Assembly: GCA_002385675.1 (NCBI GenBank)
Contig: DGDY01000255.1
Coordinates: 548 to 9,644, forward strand
Source of the DNA: Anaerolineales bacterium UBA3940
GTDB lineage: Bacteria; Chloroflexota; Anaerolineae; Aggregatilineales; UBA3940
Direction of reading: 5' to 3'
DNA length: 9,097 nucleotides
Position 1 is the stretch's first letter. Each line of letters begins with the position of its first letter. This document shows positions 5,953 through 9,097 of the stretch, in pieces. The position numbers and the translations under genes are program-made. The notes beneath the pieces were generated by a model. That model made no database searches and was not told where the DNA came from. It worked only from the letters and a program-made list of their open reading frames with translations.

Positions 5953-6327
5953 ATGGCAACGATTTTGACCGTTGAGGATGAGGAAAATATCCGGCGGCTG
6001 CTGGCTGTAAACCTCCAGGCGCGGGGCCACGAGGTACTCGAGGCCAGGAGCGCCGAGGAGGGCCTGCCCCTTCTCAGCACCAAGCCGGTAGACCTGGTTC
6101 TGCTGGATATCCGGTTACCGGGGCAGAGCGGCTGGTCGATGCTGGAGGCAATGCAGCAGCAGCCCGATCTGCGCGACATCCCGGTGATCGTGGTGAGCGG
6201 CGAGGCGGACCGCCCTTACTACCAGCCCGACTGCCAGCAGAGCAACGTGAAGGGTATCGTTCCGAAGCCCGTCGCGCTGCCCGTATTGCTCCAGACCATC
6301 CAGCGGGCAATTAACGACATCTACTAG
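5953..6327 (+). CDS. Stand-alone receiver-domain response regulator (CheY-like)
   Basis: This 124-residue protein is a single receiver domain without an output domain. It would relay a phosphoryl signal through protein contacts in the cytoplasm. The acidic pair is E8-D9 (ILTVEDEENI). The phospho-acceptor is D52 (LVLLDIRLPG), the switch Ser is S82 (VIVVSGEA) and the conserved lysine is K105 (GIVPKPV), so all key positions are present. The start is taken as the ATG at 5953, because family members begin one or two residues before the first strand. An upstream in-frame GTG at 5899 would add 18 unrelated residues. The Shine-Dalgarno is weak, but GAAACGAGTG precedes the start as it does for fbpC. 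No kinase gene is nearby, so the partner is unknown. A strong terminator follows. Confidence 0.93.
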   Translation: MATILTVEDEENIRRLLAVNLQARGHEVLEARSAEEGLPLLSTKPVDLVLLDIRLPGQSGWSMLEAMQQQPDLRDIPVIVVSGEADRPYYQPDCQQSNVKGIVPKPVALPVLLQTIQRAINDIY

Positions 6328-6359
6328 CGAGAGACATAGAAGGCAAATAATCCCCCGGG

Positions 6360-6395
6360 CATGAGCCATCCCGAACGCGGGGTGGCTCATGTTTT
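6360..6395 (+). terminator. Rho-independent terminator after the response regulator
   Basis: CATGAGCCATCCC (6360-6372) pairs with GGGGTGGCTCATG (6379-6391), giving 13 pairs with one G-U around a six-base loop. TTTT follows. It lies 33 bp after the response regulator stop. It also sits 25 bp beyond the end of the opposing DUF421 remnant and so could act in both directions, though the T tract is only on the + side. Confidence 0.8.
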
Positions 6396-6415
6396 GGATG
6401 ATCGCCCCATCAGAG

Positions 6416-6600
6416 CTAACCCTGCTGTACGGGCACAATCGAGATGCCGCCGCCACGCTCCAGAATGGCATACTTGATCTGGTCGAGGCGTTCCAGCCCC
6501 TGAGACTGCCGCGCCGCCTCGAGGATCTCCGACTCGTCGATGCGCGCTTTGTCCAGCCGCTCTTTATGGTGCGCAGCAGGCCGCTTCCCTGTCTCATCTT
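6416..6600 (-). pseudogene. 3' remnant of a DUF421 (YetF/YcaP-like) membrane protein gene
   Basis: The reading frame ends in [20 protein letters not shown], then [20 protein letters not shown] and ISIVPVQQG. This matches the cytoplasmic C-terminal part of DUF421 proteins: a basic RERI-type segment, a helix of the type DELLEALRxQG, and the strand pair xxVRYAILExxGxISVIP. The rest of such a protein (an N-terminal membrane domain and the start of the soluble domain) is missing. Upstream in the same frame, homology ends near 6600 and a stop occurs at 6649-6647. The only nearby start, a GTG at 6613, has no ribosome site. It is best read as a decayed or truncated gene. The conserved end suggests a fairly recent loss. 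A short live protein is possible but unlikely. Confidence 0.6.
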
Positions 6601-6613
6601 CTTGCCTCCACAC

Positions 6614-6921
6614 CAGCGTGCGGCAGAGCGGCGTACAAGACAGAGATCACAAAACCCTGTGCATATGTACCTATTGCATTCTCAGCCGGATCCGCGTTAC
6701 AGTAGGGAAAATTGCTGATACAGGCGTTTGGCTCTGGGGCAGAAGCCGTGTCAGCACCGTCCGCGCGAGCTATCCTGAGGCGTCTGCATTCTCTCTGTGT
6801 CTCGCGGGCTCTCACCATGTCGTCGAGTGGTAACAGCAAGCGCCAGCCGAAGGCGCGCCGATGTCATCTCTCCGTTCTCATACCCATCCACTGTTTGTCA
6901 TCATCTTGAACCAAGGATTGG
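6614..6921. other. 308-bp upstream region of the ribose operon without a convincing gene
   Basis: Several open frames of 60-100 codons cross this stretch, but none has recognisable sequence or a good ribosome site. It contains the candidate promoter at 6674-6703, an imperfect inverted repeat built around GCTGATAC (from 6714) and GTGTCAGC (near 6750), and a small GCGCC/GGCGC hairpin (6840-6856). A regulator of the ribose operon could act here, but I see no clear LacI-type operator. Confidence 0.4.
6674..6703 (+). promoter_or_regulatory. Candidate promoter of the ribose operon
   Basis: TTGCAT (6674-6679) and TACAGT (6698-6703) are separated by 18 bases. Each matches the sigma-70 consensus at about four of six positions. 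The leader to the ribokinase start would be about 210 nt, which is long, so another promoter closer to the gene is possible. Confidence 0.35.
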
Positions 6922-7857
6922 ATGACCATGCCCGCACATGTCGTCGTTGTCGGCAGTCTGAATATGGATCTCGTCGTGCGAGCGCCGCGCATTCCTGCTC
7001 CCGGCGAAACGCTGCTCGGCGGGGAGTTCCACACGGTACCGGGCGGCAAGGGCGCGAACCAGGCCGTGGCCGCCGCGCGCCTCGGTGCGCGTGTCTCGAT
7101 GGTTGGCCGCCTGGGCGCTGACGACTTCGCCACGCAGCTTCTCGCCAACCTCGAAGCCGACGGGATCGATCACAGCGCCGTTATTCAGGACGCCAGCACG
7201 ACAACCGGCGTCGCGCTGATCGTCGTCGCTGACGACGGGCAGAACAGCATCGTGGTCGCCTCCGGCGCGAACATGCAGGTTACACCAGACGACGTGGACG
7301 CCGCCGCCGAGACTATCGCCGCTGCCGACGTGCTGCTCCTCCAGCTTGAGATCCCACTCGACGCGGTGCAGCGCGCCGCCGAGATCGCACACGAGCATGG
7401 CGTGCCTGTCGTGCTCAACCCCGCGCCTGCCCGCGACCTGCCCGCCGACCTGCTCTCACGGGTGGACGTGCTCATCCCTAACGAGAGCGAAACCGCCCTG
7501 CTGACCGGCCTGCCGGTCGATACCGGGGCGGAGCTTGAAGCCGCCGCCCGCGCCCTGCTCGACCGGGGGATCAGCACGGCGATCCTCACGCTCGGCGCGC
7601 GGGGGGCGATGCTCGCCACCGGGAGCGAGGTCGAGATTATCCCCACGTTCAAGGTGCAGCCGGTCGATACAACTGCCGCCGGTGACGCGTTCGTCGCGGG
7701 CTTCTCCGTCGCACTGGCGGAGGGCAAGCCGGTGGCAGAAGCGGTACGCTGGGGGAACGCCGCCGGCGCACTCGCCGCCACGCGGTTGGGCGCGCAGACC
7801 TCCCTGCCCCGCCGCGCGGAGCTTGAACAACTGCTCCTCCAGCAAACGCCCGAATAG
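6922..7857 (+). CDS. rbsK: Ribokinase (PfkB family)
   Basis: This 311-residue cytoplasmic enzyme phosphorylates D-ribose with ATP to ribose 5-phosphate, feeding the pentose phosphate pathway and nucleotide synthesis. The N-terminal VVVVGSLNMDLVVR and the sugar-binding PGGKGANQAVAAARLGA (GGKGAN at 41-46) are typical of ribokinase. The second PfkB signature VDTTAAGDAFVAGF holds the anion hole and the catalytic base D255. LNPAPA (about 165-170) and IPNESE (185-190) are also ribokinase hallmarks, and the length of 311 is normal. The ATG at 6922 follows AAGGA in CCAAGGATTGG. A second ATG two codons later is also possible. It leads an operon with rbsD, 14 bp downstream, and a ribose-type permease, which supports ribose over other PfkB substrates. 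Confidence 0.95.
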   Translation: MTMPAHVVVVGSLNMDLVVRAPRIPAPGETLLGGEFHTVPGGKGANQAVAAARLGARVSMVGRLGADDFATQLLANLEADGIDHSAVIQDASTTTGVALIVVADDGQNSIVVASGANMQVTPDDVDAAAETIAAADVLLLQLEIPLDAVQRAAEIAHEHGVPVVLNPAPARDLPADLLSRVDVLIPNESETALLTGLPVDTGAELEAAARALLDRGISTAILTLGARGAMLATGSEVEIIPTFKVQPVDTTAAGDAFVAGFSVALAEGKPVAEAVRWGNAAGALAATRLGAQTSLPRRAELEQLLLQQTPE

Positions 7858-7871
7858 CAGGAGGCAAACCC

Positions 7872-8267
7872 TTGAAGAAAACTGGCATCCTCAACCAGCC
7901 CATCTCAACCGTCATCGCCGGTCTGGGCCACACAGACACGCTTGTCATTGCCGACGCCGGCCTGCCCATCCCCGACAGCACCACGCGGATCGACCTCGCG
8001 CTCATCGAGGGCATCCCGAGCTTTGAGGACACTCTGCGGGCAATACTCGGCGAGATGCAGGTCGAGCGCGCCATCATCGCCGAGGAGATGAGCAGCGCCA
8101 GCCCTGATCTGCACGAGCGCCTGCGGGCACTGCTCGGCGACGTGCCGGTTGAAACCGTACCCCACGAGGAGTTCAAAGAGCGCACCCGCACGGCAAAAGC
8201 GGTCATCCGTACCGGCGAGTTTACACCCTACGCCAACGTCATCCTGGTGGCGGGCGTCGTGTTCTAA
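7872..8267 (+). CDS. rbsD: D-ribose pyranase
   Basis: This 131-residue enzyme interconverts the beta-pyranose and beta-furanose forms of D-ribose, supplying the furanose that ribokinase uses. It has the family motifs MKKTGILNQPISTVIAGLGHTD with the catalytic H20, and IADAGLPIP with D28. The ending RTGEFTPYANVILVAGVVF is the conserved active-site C-terminus. The length matches the usual 130-140. The start is a TTG at 7872. This is supported by AGGAGG at 7859-7864 with a seven-base gap and by homology beginning exactly at MKKTGI. It lies 14 bp after rbsK and 12 bp before the permease, so all three are probably co-transcribed. The gene order K-D-C differs from the D-A-C-B-K order of enteric bacteria. 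Confidence 0.95.
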   Translation: MKKTGILNQPISTVIAGLGHTDTLVIADAGLPIPDSTTRIDLALIEGIPSFEDTLRAILGEMQVERAIIAEEMSSASPDLHERLRALLGDVPVETVPHEEFKERTRTAKAVIRTGEFTPYANVILVAGVVF

Positions 8268-8279
8268 CAGGACAGGTGG

Positions 8280-9072
8280 ATGGAACTGACACTTTTTGAC
8301 CGGCGCATCACGATAGATTTCCGCGAGTTCCTGCAGCGCTTCGGTCTGCTGCTGGTTTTCTTTCTGCTGTGCGCAGTGCTCGCCGTGCTCTCCGACCGCT
8401 TCCTGACCATCTCCAACCTCGTGAACGTGCTGCGCTAGTCGGCGATCAACGGCATCATCGCCATCGGCATGACATATGTGATCCTCACCGGCGGCATTGA
8501 CCTCTCGGTTGGCTCGGTGCTGGCCCTCTCGACCGTCATAACGGCCAGCCTGCTCCAGTCAGACGTGCCGGTGCCGCTGGCGTTCGTCGCCGGGCTGGCT
8601 GTCGGCGGTGTGCTCGGCCTGGTGAACGGGGTGATCATCACCAAACTGCACATCCCGCCCTTTATCACGACGCTCGGCATGCTGGTGATCGCGCGGGGGC
8701 TGGCACTGACGTACACACAGGGCCGGTCTATCACCGGCCTGCCGCAGGTATTCCGCTTCATCGGCACGGGGTTCATCGGCCCGATCCCGATGCCGATTAT
8801 CCTGCTTGCGGCGACGTTCCTCATCGCCGTGCTTATCCTGAACCGCACCCGCATCGGGCAGTATATTTACGCCATCGGCAACAACCCGGTCGCCGCGCGC
8901 TTTGCGGGCATCCCGGTTGACCGTTATGTCACGCTGGTTTACGCGCTCTCCGGCGTGCTGGCGGCGCTCGCCGGCATGATCCTCATCGGCAGGCTGGGCT
9001 CCGCGCAGCCAACCGCCGGGGAAGCCTACGAGTTCGACGCGATTGCCGCCGCTGTGGCTGATCCCCCATCTG
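8280..9072 (+). pseudogene. rbsC: Ribose ABC transporter permease (RbsC-like), interrupted by an in-frame TAG and truncated at the window end
   Basis: This is a sugar permease of the RbsC/XylH/AraH type, the membrane part of a ribose importer. The ATG at 8280 follows AGGA (8269-8272). The first 52 codons give a hydrophobic N-terminus ending SNLVNVLR, then comes TAG at 8436-8438. The same frame continues without another stop as SAINGIIAIGMTYVILTGGIDLSVGSVL, the best-conserved region of the family. Further on are the loop AIGNNPVAARFAGIPVDRYV and PTAGEAYEFDAIAA. Family members normally read NVLRQSAIN here, so one C-to-T change of CAG would explain the stop. TAG ends several other genes in the window, so it is not read as sense. 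The sequence departs from the family just after DAIAA, and adapter begins at 9073. The amber may therefore be real or a low-coverage error. About 260 of 320 or so residues are present. Confidence 0.85.
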
Positions 9073-9097
9073 CTGTCTCTTATACGCATCTCCGAGG
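9073..9097 (+). other. Illumina Nextera (Tn5 mosaic end) adapter sequence at the contig end
   Basis: CTGTCTCTTATAC at 9073-9085 is identical to the start of the Nextera mosaic-end read-through sequence. GCATCTCCGAG then follows, where the adapter has ACATCTCCGAG. Over 25 bases only two differ (9086 and 9097), and the sequence stops here. It is not genomic. Confidence 0.9.

Noticed and set aside
6594..6839. Open frames of 80-100 codons on both strands in the ribose operon leader.
   Set aside because: No recognisable sequence, no ribosome sites, and they overlap each other and the DUF421 remnant.
1..9097. CRISPR array, rRNA, insertion sequence or defence system.
   Set aside because: No regularly spaced repeats, no transposase or integrase and no defence protein motifs were seen on either strand.

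Overview
The window is bacterial, GC-rich and densely coded, with short AT-richer islands at promoters. It holds a ferric-iron ABC transporter, RNase J, a cold-shock protein, a receiver-only response regulator and a ribose operon. RNase J and the generally high-GC, non-proteobacterial look of the genes would fit a Chloroflexota-like or other high-GC lineage. That placement is inference; no marker gene here fixes it. The right edge (9073-9097) is almost certainly Illumina Nextera adapter, so this end is probably a raw contig end of a draft or metagenomic assembly.

Layout. (1) 1-3020, + strand: the end of an iron-binding periplasmic or lipoprotein gene (fbpA-like), a two-domain permease (fbpB-like) and an ATPase with a C-terminal TOBE region (fbpC-like), a complete Fe(III) ABC transporter except for the start of the binding protein. 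(2) 3021-3182: a convergent terminator region in which a 13-bp perfect inverted repeat encloses one hairpin terminator for each flanking gene. (3) 3183-5323, - strand: RNase J, and upstream of it a small cold-shock protein gene, separated by about 300 bp rich in hairpins and an 18-bp perfect palindrome. (4) 5324-5666: the control region of the cold-shock gene. It has a good promoter, a strong intrinsic terminator about 65 nt after the predicted start, and then a hairpin that includes part of the Shine-Dalgarno sequence. A tandem 10-bp repeat lies further upstream. (5) 5667-6327, + strand: a 70-residue membrane protein and a stand-alone receiver domain. (6) 6328-6921: a strong terminator, the 3' remnant of a DUF421-type gene on the - strand, and the leader of the next operon. 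(7) 6922-9072, + strand: ribokinase, D-ribose pyranase and a ribose-type ABC permease. The permease carries an in-frame TAG and is cut off by adapter.

How the parts work together. The Fbp system would import ferric iron. RbsC imports ribose, RbsD converts its pyranose to furanose form and RbsK phosphorylates it to ribose 5-phosphate. The cold-shock protein and RNase J both act on RNA and lie on the same strand. The most unusual signal is the leader of the cold-shock gene, which looks able to control both transcription elongation and ribosome access. No new multi-gene system is evident; the genes belong to known families.
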